DNA of 60,516 nucleotides, taken from positions 1 through 60,516 of the forward strand of contig CAJUDC010000001.1 of the NCBI GenBank assembly GCA_910584955.1, written 5' to 3'. A program made the translations under genes and the position numbers. The notes below the pieces were generated by a model that ran no database searches, had not been told where the DNA came from, and saw nothing but the letters and a program-made list of their open reading frames with translations. This stretch comes from an uncultured Paraprevotella sp. Lineage in GTDB: Bacteria > Bacteroidota > Bacteroidia > Bacteroidales > Bacteroidaceae. How positions within the stretch are numbered: the stretch's first letter is position 1; every line of letters begins with the position of its first letter. Below are positions 17,174-24,881 of this stretch, piece after piece.

Positions 17174-17854
17174 TTATCCTTTTTTGAACTCAAACATACG
17201 ATTTCCCAACACTATCACGTCACCGTCTTCAAGCTTAAGACGGCGATCCACCCTTATAAGAGTCGTTTGCAGATCACTCCTATTTTCAATAAACCATTCT
17301 CCGTTTTCGTGTGTCATCACAGCCTGCTCACGAGAAGTGATTGAATTATTGTTAGAATCCGTATTAGAACGATTAAGCATTATGGACTCTCCAGAATAGC
17401 TCACAGGTTCATATGCAACTTTTTCATTCTGCCATGGGATTATACGAAGAGTACAGAAAGATTCTCCAGAAGAAGGAGTAGCCCACGGATTTATTGTACC
17501 TCCTGCTGGACGTCCCATTCGATTTTGGCGACTCCTCCGATTATTATTGTCGTCCATTCTTGCCTGATTATTTCTACTCGCATTAAGTTGAGCGTGACAA
17601 ACAGGGCATTCCTCAGCGGAGGAACTTACAGGATAACCACATTGTGAACAGGCGTTTGAATTACTCTCAGGTAGATTTCCTCCAACAGATGATGGCTCAC
17701 GCAAAGTCGCATTGAGCGCCTCAACGCCATCAGAGGACGGTGGAGCAGACTGTTGGCACCCGGAGTCAATCATAGATCCTTGAAGTGGGGCATTACATTT
17801 GACACAACGAGTAACATTCGCCTCATTGGGCCAACCACAATTTTTGCATCTCAT
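17174..17854 (-). CDS. Double zinc-ribbon protein with C-terminal FHA
   Basis: First gene of the kinase operon. The 226-residue soluble protein has two zinc ribbons (C3/C6/C17/C20 and C69/C72/C83/C86), an Arg/Asn-rich linker and an FHA-like domain (about 130-226). The FHA is degenerate: where others read R..SRRH this one reads 'ITSREQAV', with Gln in place of His, so phosphothreonine binding is uncertain. The first ribbon resembles that of the membrane protein at the other end of the operon. It is a likely cytosolic adaptor that links phosphorylation to another partner. The stop is 4 nt before the kinase C start, so expression is coupled. Confidence 0.85.
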   Translation of the reverse strand: MRCKNCGWPNEANVTRCVKCNAPLQGSMIDSGCQQSAPPSSDGVEALNATLREPSSVGGNLPESNSNACSQCGYPVSSSAEECPVCHAQLNASRNNQARMDDNNNRRSRQNRMGRPAGGTINPWATPSSGESFCTLRIIPWQNEKVAYEPVSYSGESIMLNRSNTDSNNNSITSREQAVMTHENGEWFIENRSDLQTTLIRVDRRLKLEDGDVIVLGNRMFEFKKG

Positions 17855-17894
17855 GGAATACTGTATTAGTTTGTTACGTCATCTTAATATAGTG

Positions 17895-17910
17895 TCTCTT
17901 ATTTAGAGAT
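17895..17910 (+). repeat. Left inverted repeat of putative invertible segment
   Basis: TCTCTTATTTAGAGAT. It matches the reverse complement of 18079-18094 at 15 of 16 positions. The repeat is itself an imperfect palindrome, TCTCT-TATTT-AGAGA, as expected for a tyrosine-recombinase core with two arm sites and a 5-nt spacer. It lies 41 nt before the first gene of the kinase operon. Confidence 0.65.
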
Positions 17911-18035
17911 TTGGATGCCAGTTATCATGTTAATTTTATGTGAGTTCTCATACTTTGCAGATGTTCTTTGCTAAACAATGTAGCATACTAAAGACATTTC
18001 CAAATAATTTTGAAAATTTTTCTTGCTGAAAATAG

Positions 18036-18065
18036 TCTGTAATTCAAGAATTATTTATAGTTTTG
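18036..18065 (+). promoter_or_regulatory. Promoter within the invertible segment, pointing away from operon
   Basis: The -7 box TAGTTTTG (18058-18065) fits the Bacteroidetes TAnnTTTG consensus. A partial -33 match, TCTG at 18036-18039, lies 18 nt upstream, one short of the usual 19-21. As given, transcription would run through the right repeat into the recombinase terminator region, antisense to the recombinase. Confidence 0.5.
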
Positions 18066-18078
18066 CAATCAAATAAGT

Positions 18079-18094
18079 ATCTCTAAATAAAAGA
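18079..18094 (-). repeat. Right inverted repeat of putative invertible segment
   Basis: Read on the minus strand it is TCTTTTATTTAGAGAT, one mismatch from the left repeat. The 5-nt spacer is in inverted orientation relative to the left copy, which predicts inversion, not deletion. It lies just beyond the terminator of the recombinase gene. Confidence 0.65.
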
Positions 18095-18104
18095 TTTGGA
18101 CGAT

Positions 18105-18145
18105 TACAAAACAAAAGATGCCTCAGTTCCATTTGGTTCTGAGGC
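18105..18145 (-). terminator. Rho-independent terminator of the recombinase gene
   Basis: GCCTCAG (18120-18126) pairs with CTGAGGC (18139-18145). On the minus strand the stem is followed by ATCTTTTGTTTTG. It lies about 40 nt after the recombinase stop and would keep recombinase transcripts out of the kinase operon, leaving that operon dependent on a promoter in the segment at 17895-18094. Confidence 0.8.
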
Positions 18146-18184
18146 GTTAATGTTTTCAGAGGTGGAATAGGAAAAGACAATAGA

Positions 18185-19381
18185 CTAATCAAGACTTTTG
18201 AGGATTATCGAATTAGCTTTGTCAACTACTGAGGTGTCGAGGCTGGCGAGATAGATTTGGGTTGTGGTCTCGGAGCTGTGTCCCATACCTTCGCTGATAA
18301 CGCTGAGGGGAATGCCTTTCGCTTTGGCCGCAGAAGCCCAGCTATGGCGCGCCACATAAAGGGTCAACGGGATTTGGACTCCGACCATTTGAGCTATCTT
18401 TTTTAGATTGTAATTGATGTTGTATCCTACGTTGCGATAGGTGTATCGCTCGTTTGTACCGGAATTTCTGATAATGGGCAAAAGATAGCCTGTTGATACT
18501 TCGGGGTATTTATCAAGAATCATCTGCATCTCCTGCGTCCAACCAATGATGAGCTGCTGCCCGGTTTTGCGACGACGATAAGTCACACTATCGTTACGGA
18601 GGTCTGACTTTTTAAGAAAAGCCATGTCAATAAAGCTCATGCCACGAAGATAGAAGCTCATCAAAAACATATCACGTGCATAATCCAATGCCGGAGTCAG
18701 CGACAAGTCAAGTGTCTTGATTTTTTTGATCATTGCCAGCGGCAACGCACGTTTCACAGTCTTTTCAACGCCGGTATAGACATGACGGAACGGATTGCGG
18801 TCCTCTATGATGTCATACTCAACCGCACGTTTATAGACAGCCCTAAGAATACGAGTATAGAAAGAGATAGTGTTGGGCGCAACACCTCGTTTCTGATGCC
18901 ATGCCTCGTATGCCTCCATAATTTCCGATGTAAGACAGTCAAGCATAATGTCTTCATTTTTGCTGAAACTGTTGAGGGTCGCGTAGTATGTCTCCGAGGT
19001 TCTTATTTTACCATTCTGTTTCAGTTTTATGATTACACTCTCCATGAAGTTGAACAGAGAATATTCGCGTGAATAACGATTAAACTCATCAATCACATCG
19101 TCAGCTGTGTATGACAGACCTTCCGCATCAAAATTGCGACCAATCTTTGTCAGGCGTTCCACATCCCAGCGGATACGTTCACGGATGGATAGAATAAACG
19201 ACTTGCGTTCGCTCTTTTGAGTCGTCGTAACCATTGAGCGATTCTCATCCCATTCATGCGGGAATACTTTATAGGCGGAGAGAAGCTGCCGCACCTTTCT
19301 CTCATGGATAAGCTGATAGTAGATTGTGCCCTCATTATCGGCAACAGTGGAAGGGCGGTATTTCACTTTTATCGAAACCAT
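18185..19381 (-). CDS. Tyrosine recombinase / site-specific integrase
   Basis: The 398-residue protein has the three-part form common in Bacteroidetes: an N-terminal arm-binding-like region (1-100), a SAM-like core-binding domain (about 105-200) and a catalytic domain. Catalytic residues are readable: R246 (SFYLRGMS), a Lys near 272, R345 in LYVARHSW, H368 in MGHSS and the nucleophile Y377 in TQIYLASL. This family includes both mobile-element integrases and the enzymes that flip promoters of Bacteroides surface loci. It lies next to inverted repeats and upstream of the kinase operon, with its own terminator, so a promoter invertase is the favoured role. An integrase of an island carrying the kinase genes is the alternative. 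Confidence 0.93.
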   Translation of the reverse strand: MVSIKVKYRPSTVADNEGTIYYQLIHERKVRQLLSAYKVFPHEWDENRSMVTTTQKSERKSFILSIRERIRWDVERLTKIGRNFDAEGLSYTADDVIDEFNRYSREYSLFNFMESVIIKLKQNGKIRTSETYYATLNSFSKNEDIMLDCLTSEIMEAYEAWHQKRGVAPNTISFYTRILRAVYKRAVEYDIIEDRNPFRHVYTGVEKTVKRALPLAMIKKIKTLDLSLTPALDYARDMFLMSFYLRGMSFIDMAFLKKSDLRNDSVTYRRRKTGQQLIIGWTQEMQMILDKYPEVSTGYLLPIIRNSGTNERYTYRNVGYNINYNLKKIAQMVGVQIPLTLYVARHSWASAAKAKGIPLSVISEGMGHSSETTTQIYLASLDTSVVDKANSIILKSLD

Positions 19382-19411
19382 TAGATTTTGAATTTTTCCT
19401 ATAAGATACAG

Positions 19412-19654
19412 CTAGAAAACTTGCTTGATTTCATCAAATCTAAGAAACGGTTTCTTAATGGCATGAAAATCCTTGTGCGTCGCTATTTCTTTACACAGAT
19501 TCTTTTTCATCAGTTGTTCTTCCTCCATAGCCGTGAGTATGACTTTTTGAACAGCCTGTAACAACGTACGCCGCCTTTTCCTACCGACACCTTTCTCAGA
19601 TAGTCCACATTCCTGTTGACCTTCTCCAATGTCAGCAAATCCACATGGAGAAAA
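19412..19654 (-). pseudogene. Possible gene relic upstream of the recombinase
   Basis: An open frame of 80 codons on the minus strand ends at 19412 and contains LLQAVQKVILTAMEEEQLMKK; it has no early start codon and is preceded by a stop at 19655-19657. A second frame over the same DNA reads 'LTLEKVNRNVDYLRKVSVG', also helix-like. The pair suggests a frameshifted small gene. An ATG at 19528 could give a 38-residue peptide. I do not recognise a family. Confidence 0.3.
19435..19457 (-). promoter_or_regulatory. Possible recombinase promoter with palindromic operator
   Basis: On the minus strand TAGATTTG (19442-19435) fits the TAnnTTTG box, with only a weak TTTC about 22 nt upstream. An 8-1-8 palindrome, TAAGAAAC-G-GTTTCTTA (19441-19457), overlaps it and would suit a repressor or self-regulation by the recombinase. 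The leader to the ATG at 19381 would be about 45 nt. Confidence 0.35.
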
Positions 19655-20051
19655 TCAAAATACCTCTTAACATTTAGGTGCTCTCATGAGAAATATGATA
19701 ATGCGTCGGTTAGCCGTACCGAAACCGACACGGATAGAACGTAAACCAATCTAACCGACAAGACAACTCCCCTCTTCTCATCCCAAAAGAGGAGAGAACC
19801 GGCAAAAAAGGGTGCGCATGACGTTCCGATGTGGTCTAGGGAACGAAACAACGGGGTGTACATCCCGTTGCTATCCGATGCGCACGCCGTTGCAATGCCT
19901 GTCCGTTCGGCTTCACCGGTTTCCTTTTCCCCGTCCAAACCCTCCGTCGGACCGCTCCGGCCTCTCCCTCCCGGAGTTTGCAAGAAACATCCTTCACGCC
20001 TTCACCGAACACTCAATATATTATATTTCAACCGGATACGTGTGAGTTCCT

Positions 20052-20100
20052 CTTCCACACCCTTTCACAACTCTTTCACCTCCCTTTCACACACTCTCAC
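20052..20100 (+). repeat. Helically phased CTTTCAC repeat array
   Basis: Five copies: CTTCCAC (20052), CTTTCAC (20062), CTTTCAC (20073), CTTTCAC (20084) and CTCTCAC (20094). The starts are 10, 11, 11 and 10 nt apart, i.e. one helical turn. On the minus strand the unit reads GTGAAAG. No gene covers it. Confidence 0.7.
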
Positions 20101-20181
20101 CCGAAACAAACGGTACAACGGATAGATTTGCATTCGAAATGCGGTAGGACAAACAGGTAGTTTCCAAGCCTTGCAACTAAA

Positions 20182-20223
20182 CATTCGGTCCGTACTTCCT
20201 TTTTCGGAAGTACGGACCGAATG
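20182..20223 (-). terminator. Hairpin after the RND/P-II operon
   Basis: Perfect 18-bp arms (20182-20199 and 20206-20223) with a 6-nt loop. It begins about 55 nt after the P-II-like gene stop on the minus strand. The T tract after it is poor (TGTTTAG), so it may act as an RNA 3'-end stabiliser as much as a terminator. Confidence 0.65.
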
Positions 20224-20278
20224 CACAAATTCCTCCCCGCTTTCTGTCCGTACAAGCCGGGAGCGTCCGCCGATCGGG

Positions 20279-20572
20279 CTAAATCGTCTTTTCGATATTC
20301 CAGACAAAAGCCCGCAAACCGAGCATCTCGGTTTCTTTATCCATCATGTGAAGCGTTTCCAGCAACGGATCCACCTTGGCGTCATCCACCACCGTGATGA
20401 CGGCAGAGCACATGGAAGGCCAGGCGTGGGAACCGTAATGAGGTTCGCCGGTACGGGAACCGCGCCCCTGTACTTGCTCCAGATAACTGAATCCCCGGCA
20501 ATTGTGCCGGTCGAGCGTTTCGATGATACGTTCGTAGAAAGCCTGATCAAAAGTGATTAATATAGACTTCAT
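20279..20572 (-). CDS. P-II-like small regulatory protein
   Basis: The 97-residue protein opens MKSILITFDQAFYERII and contains 'SAVITVVDDAKVDPLLETLHMMDKE', the pattern of the small ferredoxin-like P-II/CutA fold. Similar proteins occur beside RND efflux genes in Bacteroidetes. It lacks the uridylylated Tyr T-loop of classical GlnB in any form I can recognise. It lies 35 nt after the RND pump stop, so it is the last gene of a TolC-adaptor-pump operon. A role in binding a metal or nucleotide and adjusting pump output is plausible, but not shown. Confidence 0.75.
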   Translation of the reverse strand: MKSILITFDQAFYERIIETLDRHNCRGFSYLEQVQGRGSRTGEPHYGSHAWPSMCSAVITVVDDAKVDPLLETLHMMDKETEMLGLRAFVWNIEKTI

Positions 20573-20607
20573 TCTTTTTTACTATTACATTCCTAATTCA
20601 ACATACA

Positions 20608-23600
20608 CTACTCGCCGGAAGAGGAATCTGCGGGCCGTCTTCCCCCCTTCACACGTGTCATTTTCTCCTTATGCGCCTGATAATACGCATTCAATTCGCG
20701 CTGCTTATGCAGTCTCCGACGTTTGAAACGGATACCGTTCCCGGCAAACATGCAATAAGCCGTCGGAACCAGAATCAACGTCAGCAAGGTGGACACGGTC
20801 AGACCGCCGATCACGGACACACCCAGCGGGCGCCACATCTCGGCTCCCACGCCCTGGCCTACCGCCATCGGCACCATACCCAGAATCGTCGTCAGCGTGG
20901 TCATGAGCACGGGGCGCAGACGGCTCCGGCCGGCAGTGGTCACGGAACGGATAATACCCATGCCCCGCTCGCGACAGAGCAGAATGTAATCGATCAGCAC
21001 GATTCCGTTTTTCACCACGATACCGATCAGCATGATACCTCCAAGCATCGACATGATATTCAGATTGGTGCCCGTAAAATAAAGCGCCAACAAGATACCG
21101 CTGAAAGCGAACGGTATGGAGAACATGATGATAAAAGGATAAGTCAATGATTCGAACTGAGCGGCCATAACGATAAATACAAGGATAACGATCAGGACAC
21201 CCAGTTGCCCCAGATCGCGGTTGGAATCCTGTTGATCTTCGTACGAACCGGCCACCTTCACGCTCAGTCCCTGCGGCAGATCCATCTTCTCGACAATGGC
21301 ATTTCCGGCCGCCACACCTTCGCTCAGCGCGATACCGGACAACACGGCATTGACGGTAACAATGCGCTCACGGTCCTTACGCTCGATGGTAGGCGGTGCG
21401 AAACGCTCCACTACGCGCCCCACATCCTTCACCCGCACGCCCTTGCCGACCGCATTATAAATCATGATGTTTTCCAGCGCCTCGATACTGGTCCGCTTAT
21501 CGGGTTCGTAACGAACTTTGATGTCATACTCATCGCCGTCCTCCCGATAATAGGATGCCGTAGAACCGTTCACCCTGTTACGCAGATAAGTGGCTGCCGT
21601 AACCAGATTCAGTCCGTTCAGAGCCAGTTTTTCGCGGTCGAAATCCACCTGATACTCGGGCTGGTAATCGCTCCGGCTGATATTCACCTGCGCCACACCG
21701 GGAACCTTCTCCAATTCCTGTTTCATGTAGGCCGCCACCTTGTCCGTAGCATCGAAGTCGTAACCGTATATCTCGAACGAAGCCATAGCCTGTCCGCCCA
21801 TGTTGCTGTTGCCTCCGCCCATCATGACATTGGTCTTCACAAACTCGGGATAATTTTTCAAGTCGGCACGTATTTCGTCGCAAATCTCCGCCAGTCCTTT
21901 GGAACGTTCGTTGGAAGGCACCAAGGCGATATTAAAAGAAATGATGTGCGAGCCGTTGTCCTGCAACGAACCGTATGTGTCGTCGTCGCCGGCTTGTCCC
22001 ACACGGAAATTGACGGCATTGGCCTCCCGCCCGTAGCGTTTCTGCCATTTGTCGGAAAGTTCCAGTGCCAAGGCCTGGGCACGTTCCACACGCGTGCCTA
22101 CCGGCAACTCCAGATTGATACCGATGCGGGCATTATCACTGGCAGGGAAAAACTCTGATTGGATGCCCCGAACACAGACCAGACTAAGGATGAAGAGAAC
22201 CAAACATCCGGCCACAACCGCCCAGCGGTGACGAACTCCCCAGTCCAAACGGCGGGCATACCAATCGTCAAGACGGTCGAGCGCCTTCTGTACCGGTGTG
22301 TACAACGCCAAAAACAGCTTGCTCTGCTTCTTCTGCAAACGCAGCAATTGCGAACAAAGCATAGGCGTAAAACTCAGCGCCGATATGGTGGAAATGGTCA
22401 TGATGACGCACATCATCCATCCCAGCTGCTTGAACAGCACACCGGACATACCGGTCACCATCGTCAGCGGGAAGAACACGGCGATCATCGTAAGTGTGGA
22501 AGCCACCACGGAAATGGCCACCTCATTGGTACCGTGCATAGCCGCCTGCTTCGGATCGGATCCGCGCTCAATGTGTGTGGTGACATTCTCCAGCACCACA
22601 ATGGCGTCGTCCACCACATTACCGATGGCGATGCTCAGACACGACAAAGAGATCATATTGAACGAACCGCCCGAGATAAGCAGATAAATGAACGAAGCTA
22701 TCAAAGACATCGGAATGGTGATACAGATAATCACCGTCGCCCGCCAGCGTCCCAAGAACACGAACACCACCAGCACCACGAACAGGATGGCATAAGCAAT
22801 GGTCTCGACCAGCGAATCTACCGTGTTGAGGATGTTGTCGGAAGTATTGACAATGACACCCAGTTTCACATCGGAGGGAAGCTGTTTCTGCAAACCGGGC
22901 AAGGCTTTCATCACCGCCTCCGAAATCGCCACCGAGTTGGCTCCCGACTGCTTCTGGATGATAATCATGGCGCCCTGCTTTCCGTTATTGAACGCTTTCT
23001 GGGCCCGTTCCTGCATACCGTCCACCACACGGGCCACATCACGCAGATATACCGGCGCCCCGTTGTGCATCCCCACAATGATGTTTTCCATCTGACGGGG
23101 ATCCTTGAATTCGCCTTCCACACGCAACGAATAGGTGTTGCTGCCAATGTCAAACGAACCACCGGGCACATTTCTGTTCTCGTTGGCTACCGCCTGGCTC
23201 ACGGCTTCCACCGTCATGCCGTATGCCTCCATCTTGTGCGGATCCATGTAGATGTTGATTTCACGTTCGGGCGCACCGGCAATCGACACGGTTCCCACTC
23301 CGTCGATACGGGCCAGCGGATTGGCCACATTATCATCCAGGATCTTGTACAAAGCATTCTGGCTCTCTCCGGCCTGTACCGACAAAAGCACAATCGGAAT
23401 CATATCGGAAGAGAACTTGAAGATGATCGGCGTATTGGCTCCGTCCGGCAAAGCGGACTTCACCATATCCAGCTTGTCGCGCACGTCGTTCGTCAGCACT
23501 TCTATATCGTTTCCGTATTCAAACTCCAACTGCACCACGGAAGTGTTTTCCCGGGATTTGGAGGAGATATGCTTCAGATGTTCCACCGAGTTCAGCGCAT

Positions 23601-23805
23601 TCTCCAGCGGACGGGTCACGTTATTCTCTATATCCGAAGCCGAAGCACCGGAATAGGTGGTAATCACCATAATGGTGTTCGTATCAATATCCGGGTACAG
23701 ATCCACCGGCAACCGGAAATAGGAGAAAACGCCCAGAATCACCACTGCCAGAAAACAGAGGCTGGTCATAATCGGTTTCTTAACCGCTCCTTCGTATAAA
23801 CTCAT
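20608..23805 (-). CDS. RND efflux pump, inner-membrane transporter
   Basis: The 1065-residue protein is a full-length AcrB-type transporter with two repeats of membrane spans and large periplasmic loops. The N-terminus 'FSYFRLPVDLYPDIDTN' is typical. The proton-relay motif reads NVVDDAIVVLENV (about residue 405), with both Asp residues, and the second-half motif VVKNGIVLIDY carries the relay Lys. 'GEFKD' and 'FEVR'-type porter segments are also seen. It should export hydrophobic or amphiphilic compounds with the adaptor (33 nt upstream) and TolC protein of the same operon. The C-terminal ~40 residues are very basic, which is common. Substrate cannot be read from sequence. Confidence 0.95.
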   Translation of the reverse strand: MSLYEGAVKKPIMTSLCFLAVVILGVFSYFRLPVDLYPDIDTNTIMVITTYSGASASDIENNVTRPLENALNSVEHLKHISSKSRENTSVVQLEFEYGNDIEVLTNDVRDKLDMVKSALPDGANTPIIFKFSSDMIPIVLLSVQAGESQNALYKILDDNVANPLARIDGVGTVSIAGAPEREINIYMDPHKMEAYGMTVEAVSQAVANENRNVPGGSFDIGSNTYSLRVEGEFKDPRQMENIIVGMHNGAPVYLRDVARVVDGMQERAQKAFNNGKQGAMIIIQKQSGANSVAISEAVMKALPGLQKQLPSDVKLGVIVNTSDNILNTVDSLVETIAYAILFVVLVVFVFLGRWRATVIICITIPMSLIASFIYLLISGGSFNMISLSCLSIAIGNVVDDAIVVLENVTTHIERGSDPKQAAMHGTNEVAISVVASTLTMIAVFFPLTMVTGMSGVLFKQLGWMMCVIMTISTISALSFTPMLCSQLLRLQKKQSKLFLALYTPVQKALDRLDDWYARRLDWGVRHRWAVVAGCLVLFILSLVCVRGIQSEFFPASDNARIGINLELPVGTRVERAQALALELSDKWQKRYGREANAVNFRVGQAGDDDTYGSLQDNGSHIISFNIALVPSNERSKGLAEICDEIRADLKNYPEFVKTNVMMGGGNSNMGGQAMASFEIYGYDFDATDKVAAYMKQELEKVPGVAQVNISRSDYQPEYQVDFDREKLALNGLNLVTAATYLRNRVNGSTASYYREDGDEYDIKVRYEPDKRTSIEALENIMIYNAVGKGVRVKDVGRVVERFAPPTIERKDRERIVTVNAVLSGIALSEGVAAGNAIVEKMDLPQGLSVKVAGSYEDQQDSNRDLGQLGVLIVILVFIVMAAQFESLTYPFIIMFSIPFAFSGILLALYFTGTNLNIMSMLGGIMLIGIVVKNGIVLIDYILLCRERGMGIIRSVTTAGRSRLRPVLMTTLTTILGMVPMAVGQGVGAEMWRPLGVSVIGGLTVSTLLTLILVPTAYCMFAGNGIRFKRRRLHKQRELNAYYQAHKEKMTRVKGGRRPADSSSGE

Positions 23806-23838
23806 ACTTGTTGTATTTCGATTTTCACAAAACTAATC

Positions 23839-24855
23839 TTATTTGATCACATCCACCGGCACACCGTCGGCCAGACGATTCTGTCCGGCAACCACGACAC
23901 GGGCTCCTTCCGGCACGCCGCTGACCACCTCGTATTCATTGCCCAAACGACGGCCCAGCACCACCTTATTACGCGACACACGTCCGTCGGTATAGATATA
24001 TACGTAATAATCACCGGCTCCCATCTGCTTGACCACGGCCGCATCGGGCACCACCGTGCGCCGTTCGACACCGAAACTCAACGTAGCGCGCGCAAACATG
24101 CCCGGGCGAACCCGTTGCCCGCCTCCCGTCAAGGTGATTTCCACAGGGAACGTATGCGTATTCGGATCGACTGTGGGGTACACAATGCTGACACGGCCCG
24201 GAAAAACCTCTTCGCCATATACATCCAGTCTGACATCGGCGCTCATCCCCTTCTTCACCTGCGGATAGTAGGTTTCCGACACATTGATAAGCATTTTCAC
24301 CGGCGAAAGGCTTTCTACCGTCAGGATGGGATTGGCCCCCGACATATCACCGTTGTCATAATTGCGGGCTGTCACCACACCGCTGATAGGACTTAACAGG
24401 CGTGTATTCACCAATTTGTTCTTGTACAGCGTCTCGTTTATATCCAACTGCATTCTGGCGTTGTCCCATTCGGCTTTACTGGCACCGCCCACCTTATATA
24501 ATTCATCGATACGCTTAAACTCCACGCGCTGGTTCTGGATCTGCAACTGCAACTGGCGCAAGTCGGAAGCGTCCATCTGGACCAGCACCTGGCCTTTCTG
24601 CACCGCATCGCCCACATCCGCATAGATTTTCTCAATACGCAGCGCCGCATTGGAGGAGATATTGTTCTTCACATCACTTTCCACCGTAGCCGTATACTCG
24701 GCTGTCTGTTCCACATCGCGGGTAGCGGAAGCAGCCAGTTTTACCTTGGGGTTCTCATCTACTTTTTTTGCCTTCCCGTCATCTTCCTTTCCGGAGCAGG
24801 CAGCCACGGATGCCGTCAAGGCAACCAAAGCCAGAATCTGCAAATACTTCTTCAT
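23839..24855 (-). CDS. RND efflux periplasmic adaptor lipoprotein
   Basis: The 338-residue membrane-fusion protein has a lipoprotein signal with lipobox SVAAC, so it is anchored by an N-terminal Cys. The hairpin and lipoyl halves are visible: 'IYADVGDAVQKGQVLVQMD' and 'LLSPISGVVTARNYDNGD'. A beta-barrel and membrane-proximal domain follow, ending 'GARVVVAGQNRLADGVPVDV'. It links the RND pump downstream with the TolC protein upstream in a tripartite efflux complex. Gene order is TolC, adaptor, pump, P-II-like protein, with short gaps of 26, 33 and 35 nt. Confidence 0.95.
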   Translation of the reverse strand: MKKYLQILALVALTASVAACSGKEDDGKAKKVDENPKVKLAASATRDVEQTAEYTATVESDVKNNISSNAALRIEKIYADVGDAVQKGQVLVQMDASDLRQLQLQIQNQRVEFKRIDELYKVGGASKAEWDNARMQLDINETLYKNKLVNTRLLSPISGVVTARNYDNGDMSGANPILTVESLSPVKMLINVSETYYPQVKKGMSADVRLDVYGEEVFPGRVSIVYPTVDPNTHTFPVEITLTGGGQRVRPGMFARATLSFGVERRTVVPDAAVVKQMGAGDYYVYIYTDGRVSRNKVVLGRRLGNEYEVVSGVPEGARVVVAGQNRLADGVPVDVIK

Positions 24856-24881
24856 CTTTATTGAGGTCTTTTTATATATAC

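Larger units (their letters stand above)
17895..18094. other. Putative invertible promoter segment (phase switch)
   Basis: A 168-bp AT-rich segment (17911-18078) between 16-bp inverted repeats separates the recombinase gene, with its own terminator, from the kinase operon. No coding potential is seen. On the minus strand I find no TAnnTTTG box in the present orientation. On the plus strand a good one (TAGTTTTG, 18058-18065) lies beside the right repeat. Flipping the segment would move it to 17931-17924 facing the operon, with a leader of about 60 nt. This is the arrangement of known Bacteroides invertible promoters. Inversion has not been shown. Confidence 0.6.
19660..20278. other. Long non-coding stretch downstream of RND operon
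   Basis: About 620 bases without a supportable gene. It holds a 9-of-10 hairpin near 19767-19800 (CTC-CCTCTT / AAGAGGAGAG), a helically phased CTTTCAC repeat (20052-20100) and an 18-bp hairpin (20182-20223). The base composition changes here from AT-rich (recombinase side) to the higher GC of the chromosome, so one boundary of transferred DNA may lie in this stretch. Confidence 0.5.

Noticed and set aside
4559..17854. Type VI secretion threonine-phosphorylation pathway
   Set aside because: Kinase, PP2C and FHA resemble PpkA, PppA and Fha, but no secretion-structure gene (TssB, TssC, Hcp, VgrG, TssM) is present.
17895..18094. Repeats as attL/attR direct repeats of a mobile element
   Set aside because: A direct alignment of 23 nt gives 18 matches because the core is palindromic, but the bounded segment is under 200 bp and non-coding, and the core spacer is inverted. 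Inversion explains it better.
20052..20100. CRISPR array
   Set aside because: Units are 7 nt with 3-4 nt gaps; no repeat-spacer structure and no cas genes.
22159..23799. Long open frame opposite the RND pump
   Set aside because: His/Gln/Arg-rich shadow frame without any family pattern; the pump on the minus strand is full length with all motifs.
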